A stretch of 64,000 nt of DNA, taken from positions 62,001 through 126,000 of the forward strand of contig CAJCIC010000020.1 in NCBI GenBank assembly GCA_903970185.1, read 5' to 3'. This document shows positions 45,653 through 54,194 of this stretch, piece after piece. This DNA comes from Gammaproteobacteria bacterium. Its GTDB lineage: Bacteria > Pseudomonadota > Gammaproteobacteria > Burkholderiales > Burkholderiaceae_D. Each line of letters opens with the position of its first letter. Position 1 is the first letter of the stretch. The position numbers were made by a program, and so were the translations under genes. The notes under the pieces are model-generated. The model was not told the DNA's origin. It was given only the letters and a program-made list of their open reading frames with translations, and did no database searches.

Positions 45653-46111
45653 GTGGCAGACTGCGCAACCGCAGCGCGGTCCGCGGTCCCGCGTGTAAAT
45701 GCGCGTCGGAACATCGGCCCTGGTTTTGCTAGAAAATCTGAGGTGCGTGCCTGTCCCAAGTGTCCGCTTTCTAATCCCAGCGACATTCCGCTTTGGGTCG
45801 GGAGCGGATGTCCAGCGCAATTCAGGAGTCCGTCAGATGCAGCGAGGGCGTCAAGTCTCTTTTCGATGCAAAACGGTGCATTTGCGCCACGGTTTTGACG
45901 GCGAAATGAAAAGATGTTTCGAGCGCCATGAAGATAAGAGCCATGACCGGCGCCCTCCGAGGCTGCGAGACGAGGTTTTCTTGGAAACCCTCATGGACTC
46001 TCAGTCTCCAGCCGATCAATCAGGATATTCTGCCGATGAAGATCTGAGCCGGCTTGGCGCGAGCCAGAAAGCGGGCAGCAACGCCTTGGGGCCGCCCCTG
46101 TCCGCAACGTT
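45653..46111. other. 459-base region without a convincing gene
   Basis: The plus strand has an open frame of 138 codons (45699-46115) and the minus strand one that extends brnT upstream, but neither gives recognisable or compositionally credible protein. No tRNA or terminator was recognised. It may be debris from rearrangement at the edge of the accessory stretch. Confidence 0.45.
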
Positions 46112-48406
46112 CTAGCGACAGCGGGCGTGCAAGAGCTTCTCGAGCGCCCGTACCGGGCGCTTGTCGCCAAACAGGGCTTCGCGTCGGCTCGCGATACGCT
46201 GGCGGATCTCTTCACGATAGCCGAGGTCTCTGACAAGCCTGACGGCCAGGTCCACATACCCCTCGTTGGTCGCGGCAACCAGTTCGTCAAGACCAATGCC
46301 TTTCAGAATGCCGCTTGCGAGCCGGCCGCGCATGAAAAGCCCTTCGCGCGTCACAATAGGCAAACCCGCTTCGATGGCCTGCATCGCGGTGTTAAATCCC
46401 GAAAAGCCGATGGTGTCGAGAAACACGTCGCTTTGCCGCATCAGTGCGTAGAATTTCGGCCGGGAAAGCCAGGGCGCGAAGACGACGAAATCGTCCATGG
46501 GCAACCCCGCAGCCGAAAACGCCACGCGCAGGCGTCTGGCGAGCTGCTCTGACGCTTGTGCATCCGGCTTGTAATTGAAAAAAACCAGTTGGCAGGAGCC
46601 AAGCCGCCTTGCGATCTCGACCCAGACGCCGTCGCATTCGGGCGCGTACTTGAATGGAGCGCCAGGACAAAGAAGAACCGGCTGCGCCTGAGCAATGCCG
46701 AAGTCGCCAAGAGCCACCTGGTCGTGCTCGACGGCAAGCGGGCTGTAGCAGCAGCCAAGACCCGGCAGCGGTACCAGTTCTTCGGTGTAATACTGATGCG
46801 AGTGCGGTGTTTCAAAGGCCTCAGCCGACAAATAAACATCGATGGTCGCAAGACCGGTGGTCTCAGGGTGTCCCCACGCCGCGAGCTGCAGCGGCGCAAG
46901 CCGCAAGGCCGCGAGCTTTCCGGTCATGACGTCCATGCCAACATCCGGATAAATCAGAGCTTCGATGTCCAGATTTCTGATCGCCTTGCACCACGCGACG
47001 AGCGGATGAGCGCCTGCCATGAACGACGTTGCAGCCGCGCGCGCGATCGAGGTTTCTTCATCTTCTTTCGCCCCAAGAGCGAAAACATGCAATTCGAATT
47101 GCGTCCGGTCAAGCTGCAAGACCCAGCCCTTGAGCAGGGCAATCCAGACCGAGTGGTCGCAAAAATACTGGCTGACCACGCCGATCCTGATGCGACCTGC
47201 GCGTGGCCTCGCGGCGGATGCAATGGCCTGGCGGAGTTGCCAGTCTGCCATGAGGCGCACGCACAGCTCGCCATAGCGCGCAAGCAGCGAGCGATTGTCG
47301 CGCTCCTGGTAGGCGAGATAAAACGGTTGCAGCGTACCTACGACCTCGACGCCTTGCGAAATGCGCGAGGCGCGATCAAACCAAGCGTCAAGCAAGGCGA
47401 GTTCGCGGTCAAAATGCTCGCGGGCAACAGCGACTTGCGCCGCGGTCTCGAAGATCGGCGGAATCTGCGACATGGCAAAGCCCCAACGCGCCGCCACCGA
47501 CTCGGCATCGATGCGACTTGCCGCTGCAAACAGGGCCAGCGTATCTGACTCGCCGCTCATGCCACGCATGGCGTAGCCGGCAACCAGAAGCGGCAGCGCA
47601 TCGCTTGCATCCAGCTCGCTTGCGCGCCTTGCGTGGGCTAACGCCAGGCTACGGTCATTTTCCAGCAGCGCCGCCCGCGCAGCCTCGGTATGTGCACGCG
47701 ATAGCTCCGGCGCGAGGCGCAACACCTGAGCGCTTGCGGCGCGCGCGCCTGGGCCGTCCTCCATGGCATTGCAGATGATCGCGCGATGAAGCCAGGCGCT
47801 GACGTTTTGCGGCTCGATCTGAAGACACTCGCCAAGCGCGACGAGCGCTTCCTCGTAGCGCATCTGCTCCTCGAAAACGAGGGCCAAAAAGAGGTGCAAC
47901 TGGGCCGAGGCCGGATTTCTTGCGAGCGCAGCGCGAATCAGCGCGAGCGCGCGCGCTGGATCGTTTTTCGTCAGAAGCGGCAAGACCTTCTCGAGCGCTG
48001 GAACGAAGTCAGGCTCGAGCGCTAGGCACGCCTCATAGGCGCTTGCCGCGTTCTCGGCGTGTTCGCTGGCCCCCTCGGCAAGACCACGCAGAAAGAGCGG
48101 ATCGACTCGATCAGGCCTTAGGACATGGGCGCGCTCAAGAAGCGCGATGGACTCCGCTGCCCGCGCCGTGTCAAGAAGGACAAGCCCCAGACCGAGAAGC
48201 GCCGGGTAGAAATCAGGATCAAGAGCAAGCGCCTGGCGATAGCGCAGCTCGGCCACTTCGAGATCGCCCTGGCTGCGCAGCGCGTTGGCTTCGTTTTGCA
48301 TCACCTCGAGGTGATCGCCTCGGTCTGCAGGGGTCTCCTTAGGGTCGTTGCTCAACGCGTGGGCGCTGTCCTCTTTGCCGATGAGGCTCTTGAACCAGGC
48401 TTTCAT
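46112..48406 (-). CDS. TPR-containing GT41 glycosyltransferase (O-GlcNAc transferase-like)
   Basis: A 764-residue protein with an N-terminal superhelix of tetratricopeptide repeats (about residues 35-330, e.g. AELRYRQALALDPDFYPALLGLG) and a C-terminal GT41 domain like SPINDLY/OGT. Family blocks include GVVSQYFCDHSVW, LQLAAWGHPETTGLATIDVYLS, a CPGAPFKYAPECDGVW segment and LDTIGFSGFNTAMQAIEAGLPIV, followed by a basic C-terminus. It probably adds a sugar to proteins or glycoproteins in the cytoplasm. The ATG at 48406 is chosen; GTG at 48415 is possible. The target is unknown. Confidence 0.87.
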   Translation of the reverse strand: MKAWFKSLIGKEDSAHALSNDPKETPADRGDHLEVMQNEANALRSQGDLEVAELRYRQALALDPDFYPALLGLGLVLLDTARAAESIALLERAHVLRPDRVDPLFLRGLAEGASEHAENAASAYEACLALEPDFVPALEKVLPLLTKNDPARALALIRAALARNPASAQLHLFLALVFEEQMRYEEALVALGECLQIEPQNVSAWLHRAIICNAMEDGPGARAASAQVLRLAPELSRAHTEAARAALLENDRSLALAHARRASELDASDALPLLVAGYAMRGMSGESDTLALFAAASRIDAESVAARWGFAMSQIPPIFETAAQVAVAREHFDRELALLDAWFDRASRISQGVEVVGTLQPFYLAYQERDNRSLLARYGELCVRLMADWQLRQAIASAARPRAGRIRIGVVSQYFCDHSVWIALLKGWVLQLDRTQFELHVFALGAKEDEETSIARAAATSFMAGAHPLVAWCKAIRNLDIEALIYPDVGMDVMTGKLAALRLAPLQLAAWGHPETTGLATIDVYLSAEAFETPHSHQYYTEELVPLPGLGCCYSPLAVEHDQVALGDFGIAQAQPVLLCPGAPFKYAPECDGVWVEIARRLGSCQLVFFNYKPDAQASEQLARRLRVAFSAAGLPMDDFVVFAPWLSRPKFYALMRQSDVFLDTIGFSGFNTAMQAIEAGLPIVTREGLFMRGRLASGILKGIGLDELVAATNEGYVDLAVRLVRDLGYREEIRQRIASRREALFGDKRPVRALEKLLHARCR

Positions 48407-48493
48407 TGACGCCACGGGCGTGACGAAAACGTCTTGCGCCCATCGTTGATTGCCGCTAGCACGGCTGGCTGCGAATGCGCAAAGCGGCCGGGG

Positions 48494-49021
48494 TCAATTC
48501 GCCACCAGCGCTCGTGCAGCCGAAGAAGGCGCCGCTATCACGCGTGCCATGCAAAGCGCGTCCAGATACACGCCGTCACGCAGGGCGAACTGGCGGAAAA
48601 GCCCCTCCTGAACAAAACCATGCCTTTCGTAGAGCGAGATGGCGCGCTGGTTGTCGACAAATACCGTCAGCTCGAGCCGCGTCAAGGCCATCCAGTTGTC
48701 GGCGAGCTCGATCACCGCGGCAAGCAGCGCGGAGCCGACCCCTTTGCCCTGCCATCTGGCAACCACCGAAAGGCCCAGACTCGCCGCATGGATGCGGCGC
48801 CTCGCGGCTTCCGGATGAAGGCCGATGTTGCCTGCCATTTCGCCGTCAACCTCGGCGACCAATAGAACGTTGGCATTGTTAGCGCTCGCCCGCTCACGCC
48901 AGGTCTCAAGCGAAGGGTAAGGCAGCTGCAAGGTGCCGCTGTAGACGCTTGGTTCGAGATAGGTCTGATACAAGGCCTCGGCGTCGGCTGCGACCACGCG
49001 GCGGATTTTGACGTTGTACAT
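48494..49021 (-). CDS. GNAT acetyltransferase, YhhY/AaaT-like
   Basis: A 175-residue N-acetyltransferase close to E. coli YhhY, an L-amino acid acetyltransferase. Matching blocks include IRRVVAADAEALYQTY, GTLQLPYPS, the acetyl-CoA loop WQGKGVGSALL, DNW..L.R.ELTVFVDN and LYERHGFVQEG with the end YLDALCMARV. The start is ATG 49021; the long upstream open frame runs across the divergent promoter region and is not coding. Its 3' end lies 87 bases from the GT41 start in the same direction. Confidence 0.9.
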   Translation of the reverse strand: MYNVKIRRVVAADAEALYQTYLEPSVYSGTLQLPYPSLETWRERASANNANVLLVAEVDGEMAGNIGLHPEAARRRIHAASLGLSVVARWQGKGVGSALLAAVIELADNWMALTRLELTVFVDNQRAISLYERHGFVQEGLFRQFALRDGVYLDALCMARVIAAPSSAARALVAN

Positions 49022-49109
49022 GTTCGGTGTCGGCCTTCGAAAGGTTGATTGTGCCCAGACGCACAGTACCCGGCAAGCGCACGATTTTGCGGTCAACCCC
49101 TGTGTTGCC

Positions 49110-49119
49110 GTTTGCAAAC
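49110..49119. promoter_or_regulatory. Palindrome GTTTGCAAAC in a divergent promoter region
   Basis: A perfect 10-base palindrome in AT-richer sequence between the acetyltransferase and the DUF1488-like pair. It could be an operator for either gene; no promoter was assigned. Confidence 0.3.
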
Positions 49120-49190
49120 AATCGTCAATTTGTACGCCTGCCACTTCCCATAAGGCATGGCCGCGGCGATGATCGGTCAAGGGAGATCTG

Positions 49191-49472
49191 ATGTCTACGC
49201 TCGCACTTACGCCCGATCGCGAAACCGGTTCAGCCGCAAGACTTAGCGGGAGTGACGTCGCCTTCAGTGTCGACAGCGACGCTGGCCGCTTCGAATGCCG
49301 CGTGACGCGGGAAGTGCTGTTGGGCTTTGACCTTACGGCGAGCGACACCAGCGACTGGGTGGAAATTTACCTCTGCCACCGCGAGCGCGTTGATGCGGTG
49401 GCAAGAATGTTGATTGCGCACGGCTTGCGCGGCTCGCACCTGACCGTTTGCGCCCACCATTTCATGGACTGA
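49191..49472 (+). CDS. DUF1488-like small protein (paralog 2 of 3)
   Basis: A 93-residue protein sharing the paralog core: DVAFSV, FECRVTREVL, YLCHRERVDAVARMLIAHGLRGSHLTVCAHHF. Compared with the others, the HR, the RE-x-L and the final HH are all kept. GGGAGA lies about five bases before the ATG. The next paralog starts four bases after the stop, so the two form a bicistron, perhaps making a heteromer. Function unknown. Confidence 0.78.
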   Translation: MSTLALTPDRETGSAARLSGSDVAFSVDSDAGRFECRVTREVLLGFDLTASDTSDWVEIYLCHRERVDAVARMLIAHGLRGSHLTVCAHHFMD

Positions 49473-49476
49473 TGAC

Positions 49477-49818
49477 GTGAACTCCCCAGAAAAGCGCACA
49501 ACCCATGGCGAAATGCTGCTGCGCCACTGCGAGCCTTTCGCAACGCCGCGCGGCGTCGTCTTCGAGATCCCGTTTCACACCGACTGGCTGCAATGCCTGG
49601 TCACGCGCGAGGCCTTGCAGGCGGTCGATATCCTGCGCACGACGCAGTTTGACTACGTCGGGGCATTTCGGCGCCACCGGCGCTTGATCGAAGCGCGTGC
49701 CCTGCTTCTAAGTGCAATGGGATTGCGCGGCTCGAGGCTCGTCGTCAGGCTGCATCACCTCGCCGAAGCCGAACTTTTGAAGGCGGTCAAGCGCCCCAGA
49801 AACGACGCGGCGCTCTAA
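49477..49818 (+). CDS. DUF1488-like small protein (paralog 3 of 3)
   Basis: A 113-residue protein with GVVFEI, LQCLVTREAL, AFRRHRRLIEARALLLSAMGLRGSRLVVRLHHL, near identical in the last motif to paralog 1 (VVRLHH). It has an extra charged N-terminus and a basic tail (KAVKRPRNDA). It starts with GTG, and its TAA overlaps the stop of the convergent AAA+ gene by four bases (CTAA). Confidence 0.78.
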   Translation: MNSPEKRTTHGEMLLRHCEPFATPRGVVFEIPFHTDWLQCLVTREALQAVDILRTTQFDYVGAFRRHRRLIEARALLLSAMGLRGSRLVVRLHHLAEAELLKAVKRPRNDAAL

Positions 49819-50798
49819 AAACCGATCCTCTGGCGCTTGGCGGTGCGATCGATTTCGACATCGGCTGCGGCAATCGCGTCGCGGCCAGCAAGGCGCGCGT
49901 TGCCAAACCCCGCCGTCAAGACCCGGCGCATTTCGCGCGGAGCAAGCCTTGCGACTCTCTCTAGCGTGTCCTTGCCGAGGGTCTCCGGAAAGCGCGCGCC
50001 CCAGGAGTGGCCTTCGCGGACCTCGGCATAGATCGTCTGTGCGATACGGCATGCCCCCTCGAAGTCGGGTTCGGCAATCTGATAGACGTTCATGCGGTTC
50101 AGAATCGGCTCCGGAATATATCTCGCGTCGTTGGCTGTCGCGATCCATACGACGTCACCGGCATCGATCGGAACCTCGGCGAATTCATCGATGAATTCGC
50201 GCGCGGTGTCCTGCTCCAGCAACGAATAGAGGGCGCCAAGCGGATCGTACTGGGTGTCACCGCCGGCCTTGTCGATCTCGTCGACCACCATCACCGGATT
50301 GGCGTAATCGCCATGAACCAGCGTTTCGAAGACCTTGCCCGGCTTGGCATTTTTCCACTGCGATGAGGCGCCGGAGAGGACCCAGCCCGCGGTCAGGCTC
50401 GACATGCCAACAAAGCCATAGCCCGTACCGAGCATCTTTGCGAGCCGGCGCGCAAAATGCGTCTTGCCAATGCCTGGGCCACCCAAAAGCAGGATCGGCG
50501 CAAGTTCGAGGCGATCATCGCTTTCGGTACAAAGTGCAAGTTGTCGACGAATATCGTCAAGGGGTTCGCTGAAATTGGGCAGCTCGTCGTAGAGCTGGTC
50601 CATCTCCGGCAAAGCCGAAGGTTTTACCGAAAAGCGCAGGCCGCCGGCCTTGAGCATCTTTTCGTACATGGTACGAAGCGCTTCGCTTGCGCTCTCGGAA
50701 AGATCGGCCAGCGCGTTCTCGACATCACGCGGTGCGTAGACCTGCTTGAACGCGGCAACCGTAATCGCACTGGTCCCGCCCGCGCCCGACGCATCCAT
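49815..50798 (-). CDS. Stand-alone Lon-like AAA+ ATPase
   Basis: A 327-residue AAA+ protein. Walker A is GGPGIGKTHFAR, Walker B VMVVDEIDKAG, sensor 1 VWIATANDARYIP with Arg-finger-like NRM, and sensor 2 LAPREMRR. The stretch DPLGALYSLLEQDTAREF...EVPID is like the Lon ATPase module, but there is no Lon N-domain and no Ser-Lys protease domain. It is therefore more probably a remodelling ATPase than a protease. The ATG at 50798 follows GGAGGGAG; the longer frame reads through that site. Substrates unknown. Confidence 0.87.
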   Translation of the reverse strand: MDASGAGGTSAITVAAFKQVYAPRDVENALADLSESASEALRTMYEKMLKAGGLRFSVKPSALPEMDQLYDELPNFSEPLDDIRRQLALCTESDDRLELAPILLLGGPGIGKTHFARRLAKMLGTGYGFVGMSSLTAGWVLSGASSQWKNAKPGKVFETLVHGDYANPVMVVDEIDKAGGDTQYDPLGALYSLLEQDTAREFIDEFAEVPIDAGDVVWIATANDARYIPEPILNRMNVYQIAEPDFEGACRIAQTIYAEVREGHSWGARFPETLGKDTLERVARLAPREMRRVLTAGFGNARLAGRDAIAAADVEIDRTAKRQRIGF

Positions 50799-50882
50799 AA
50801 GACGACTCCCTCCTGCAAGCCCGATGATCGATCTCAAGCAATCAGCGTGCCATTACGCTCGGAAGTCCCAGGGCGCGACGCT

Positions 50883-52352
50883 TTAGCTAGCGGGCGTCGT
50901 GCCCATCGCGAGCGGATGGTCCTGCTGACTGATATCCCAGCCTCCGCCCAAGGCTTTCACCAACTGTACGTTATAAACGACCCGTTCGGAAAGTAGGTTG
51001 ACCTGCTGGCGCTGATTGGTCAAAAGCGTTGTCTCTGCCGTGATGACGTCGGTATAGGCGACAGTACCGGCCTTGTAGCGGTTGATTTCGAGATTGACCG
51101 CCTGTTGCGCCAATCGGACAGCTTCCGTCTGATAACCATATTCGTTTTCAAGAACACGCAGCCCGACCAGGCTGTCCTCGACACTTTGGAACGCCGAAAG
51201 CACGGTCTGGCGGTAGTTGGCGACAGTCGCATCGTAGTTCGCGCGTGCCGCAGCGAGTTGCCCGGAACGCGAGCCGCCATCAAAAATCGTCTGTGCCAGC
51301 GTTGCACCAAGCGACCAGTAACGCGCCGGTGCACTGAAGAGCGCAATCATTCCCGGGGTATTCAAGGTATTTACGCCTCTTTCGGCGCTCAGATTGACGA
51401 CCGGAAAGAACGCGGCCGTGGCAACGCCGATCTGGGCATTGGCAGCGGCCATCTGCCTTTCTGCGACGGCAATGTCCGGACGTCGCTCAAGCAGTTGCGA
51501 CGGCACCGCGACGGGCGCCGGTGGCACGAGCAGCGACTCGGTCAGCGGATCGTCAGCAATCGTCAAGGCCGAAGGCGGCATGCCGACCAGAACGGCAATG
51601 GCGTGTTCGAGCTGCCCGCGCTGAACGCCGACGTCAATGGCTTGCGCCTGGGTGCTGACCAATTGTGTCTGCGCCTGGACAACGTCAGAGAGCTGGGCAA
51701 CGCCGACCTTGTACTGGTTTTGCGTCAAGGTCAGTGCTTTCTGGTACTGCACGATGGTCTCGTCTAGGAGCTTGCGCGTGGCATCGACGCCGCGCAGCTG
51801 AAAGTAGTCGATGGCCAGTTCTGACTGCAGGCTCAAAAGCGTGTTGGCAAGGGTGTCGCCGCTCGCCGCAGCGCTCGCTTCGCTGGCCTCGACATTGCGC
51901 GAGACCGTGCCCCAAAGATCGGGCTCCCACGACGCGTCAAGCGTGAGCGCGCGCGGGCTGGTGGTGTGGTTTGGGCCCTGTCCCTGGCCGACGCGCTCGC
52001 CACTGGCGCCCAGAGAGAGCTGCGGGAAATAGGCAGCGCGTGCGACCTGCACCAATGCGCGCTCTTGCCGGTAGGTGGCGATCGCCTGCAGCAGCGTTTG
52101 ATTGGAACTCACGACCTTGAGCTCGAGTTCATCGAGCTTTGCATCACCGTAGCGCTTCCACCAGTCTGTTGGCGGATGACCATCGGCAGGGGTCGCGACA
52201 ACCCATCCTGCGGCCTCCTTGTAGGCTTCCGCTTCGGGCGCACCGGGCCTGACGTAATCCGGACCCGAGCAGGCACTGAGCACGACCATGGCCCAAAGCG
52301 CGGCGCCTGCCGCAGCACGCGGCGCGGCAGCCGATCGGGCGTTGCGTTTCAT
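50883..52352 (-). CDS. Outer membrane efflux lipoprotein, NodT/OprM family
   Basis: A 489-residue TolC-like channel subunit for RND or ABC efflux. The signal ends in the lipobox LSAC with Cys28. GPDYVRPGAPE, WWKRYGDAKLDELE, the two repeated OEP domains with YQKALTLTQNQYKVGVAQLSDV and the second-half NRYKAGTVAYTDVITAE are hallmark. No pump or membrane-fusion protein gene is adjacent, so it must pair with a pump encoded elsewhere. It ends 84 bases before the AAA+ gene start, in the same direction. Confidence 0.92.
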   Translation of the reverse strand: MKRNARSAAAPRAAAGAALWAMVVLSACSGPDYVRPGAPEAEAYKEAAGWVVATPADGHPPTDWWKRYGDAKLDELELKVVSSNQTLLQAIATYRQERALVQVARAAYFPQLSLGASGERVGQGQGPNHTTSPRALTLDASWEPDLWGTVSRNVEASEASAAASGDTLANTLLSLQSELAIDYFQLRGVDATRKLLDETIVQYQKALTLTQNQYKVGVAQLSDVVQAQTQLVSTQAQAIDVGVQRGQLEHAIAVLVGMPPSALTIADDPLTESLLVPPAPVAVPSQLLERRPDIAVAERQMAAANAQIGVATAAFFPVVNLSAERGVNTLNTPGMIALFSAPARYWSLGATLAQTIFDGGSRSGQLAAARANYDATVANYRQTVLSAFQSVEDSLVGLRVLENEYGYQTEAVRLAQQAVNLEINRYKAGTVAYTDVITAETTLLTNQRQQVNLLSERVVYNVQLVKALGGGWDISQQDHPLAMGTTPAS

Positions 52353-52514
52353 GGGGCGACCTCTTCTGAGACACCCGACCCGTCGGCGGGGCGCTTTCTC
52401 ATGCGACGCGCGCGCAAGCGGGCGAGGTCAGGATACAGTTGGATCACAGGCAAAGTGTACCGCGTCAACCAAGAGCACATGAAACGCCGTGCAACGACCG
52501 GCTTGAGTTCGAGG

Positions 52515-53294
52515 CTAGCGGCCAACGAACAGTGCCGCGCGCTTGTCGCGAAAAGCGGCAACCCCCTCCTTGAAGTCGGCGCTGCGGCCGAGCTGCTTTT
52601 GCAACTCGCGCTCGACGTCCAGCTGTTCTGCCAGCGACCTGTGGGCAGCGCCATACAGTGCCGACTTGGTCGCGGCCAGCGCTCGTGTCGGTGCCTTGGC
52701 GAGGCGGTCAATCAGCGCGCTTGCGGCGCTCTCCAGTTCCGCATCGGGATAGGCGCGCCAGATCAGACCGATGCGCTCGGCTTCGCTGGCATGGACCTCT
52801 TCACCCAGCATGGCAAGGCCTAGCGCGCGCGCAATGCCGATGCGCTCCGGCAGGAAATAGGTCGCGCCGGCGTCGGGCAGCAGTCCGATGCGGGCAAAGG
52901 CAAGAACAAAACGCGCACTTTGCGCGGCGAGCGTGAAATCGGCAGCCAGTGCAAGGCTTGCCCCGGCGCCTGCAGCTACGCCATTGACGATCGAGACAAC
53001 GGGCATCGGCAAGGCCCGAATGCGCTTGATGAGCGGATTGTAGTGCCGCTCGAGCACGAGCCCGATGTCATCTCCCTGAGGCAGCCCGGACGCGAGGTCG
53101 GCGCCCGCACAAAAGCCGCGTCCGGCGCCGGTCAAGGCGAGCGCGCGCAATGCGTCGCTGCGCTCGACCTGGTCAAGAACCCGGGCCAATTCATCCAACA
53201 GCGTCAAATCGAGCGCGTTCAAGCGATCCGGCCGGTTCAGCGTGATGCGCGCGACATCGCCATCAATGGCAAAAAGCAGACTGCTAGACGTCAT
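52515..53294 (-). CDS. Enoyl-CoA hydratase/isomerase family protein
   Basis: A 259-residue crotonase-fold enzyme. ITLNRPDRLNALD opens the fold, GRGFCAGADL holds the first oxyanion-hole residue, and GVAAGAGASLALAADF with GLLPDAGATYFLP the second half; the Asp in PDAGAT matches PaaG-type isomerase/hydratases with a single acidic residue. The ATG at 53294 overlaps the end of the nat gene by 11 bases. Likely in fatty or aromatic acid oxidation. Confidence 0.9.
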   Translation of the reverse strand: MTSSSLLFAIDGDVARITLNRPDRLNALDLTLLDELARVLDQVERSDALRALALTGAGRGFCAGADLASGLPQGDDIGLVLERHYNPLIKRIRALPMPVVSIVNGVAAGAGASLALAADFTLAAQSARFVLAFARIGLLPDAGATYFLPERIGIARALGLAMLGEEVHASEAERIGLIWRAYPDAELESAASALIDRLAKAPTRALAATKSALYGAAHRSLAEQLDVERELQKQLGRSADFKEGVAAFRDKRAALFVGR

Positions 53295-54114
53295 GATCGG
53301 GTTCCTTCGGTTCGGCCGTGTCGGGGCCTGAAGTGATTGCCAGAGCCGCCGGGCGCGGCGCCAAGATACCAAACATCTCCCAAAGCGCGCGGTCGGCCTC
53401 CTCGGCGCTGTCGAACTCCTGCTCGACGCTTGAGCCATCGGCCGCAGTCTCGATCAGGCGCCGGTCGACGAGCGTGACGCGGCCATCGACGCGCGCCAGC
53501 GAGACGATGCGTCGCTGGGTGAAGGTCGATTCGGGTGACGTCTGATGATAGGTGCACATCTCATCGAATTCCTCGATGCTGCGCGCAGCCAGAGTGAATC
53601 GGTAGCAAGGCCTGAACTCAGCCTCGCCTTCACGCATCTGCAGGACAAAAAAACCCTCTTCCTGGACCAGGCGGAAGGCACGGTACTCGCTCTCCTCGAC
53701 GATGTTCGACGGCCGAAGCGGCAGCGGGTTGATGAAGCTGTCTCCAAAGCCGACGTCGGCGATCATCGCGCCATCGAGGTCAACGCGCAAAAGGAGATGG
53801 GAAAAATCCGGACCGTAGGCGCCTTTTGCGGGCGAATACACCTGTGCTGATAGCAGGCTGACCTGAAATCCCATGCTCTTTAAGGCCCAGGCGAGAAGGC
53901 CGTTGAGTTCGTAGCAGAATCCGCCGCGCCTGGCTTCGACGATTTTCCAGTAATGGGCGACATCGCTTAAGTAAATCGGCTCGTCCCAACCGATCGAGAG
54001 GTTCTCAAAGGGCACGGTAAACAGGTGCGCACGATGCATCTGCCGCAATACCTGATGGCTTGGCGTGCGCGGCCCGCTGTAGCCGATGCGGGCGAGATAG
54101 CGATCGAGATCCAT
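53284..54114 (-). CDS. nat: Arylamine N-acetyltransferase
   Basis: NAT transfers acetyl or other acyl groups from CoA to arylamines. The triad is complete: Cys67 (RRGGFCYELN), His106 (FSHLLLRV) and Asp120 (DVGFGD) in 276 residues. The N-terminus LDRYLARIGYSGP and PFENLSI are family-typical. The C-terminus has an extra Pro-rich tail of about 25 residues. It overlaps the enoyl-CoA hydratase gene and is divergent from the thioesterase. Confidence 0.93.
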   Translation of the reverse strand: MDLDRYLARIGYSGPRTPSHQVLRQMHRAHLFTVPFENLSIGWDEPIYLSDVAHYWKIVEARRGGFCYELNGLLAWALKSMGFQVSLLSAQVYSPAKGAYGPDFSHLLLRVDLDGAMIADVGFGDSFINPLPLRPSNIVEESEYRAFRLVQEEGFFVLQMREGEAEFRPCYRFTLAARSIEEFDEMCTYHQTSPESTFTQRRIVSLARVDGRVTLVDRRLIETAADGSSVEQEFDSAEEADRALWEMFGILAPRPAALAITSGPDTAEPKEPDHDV

Positions 54115-54194
54115 GGCGTCGACGCGGCTTCTCGCGCCGCGATGAGCGGTGAATTCGCCGATAATAGCGCGTTGAGATGCTTATCTGACGAATC

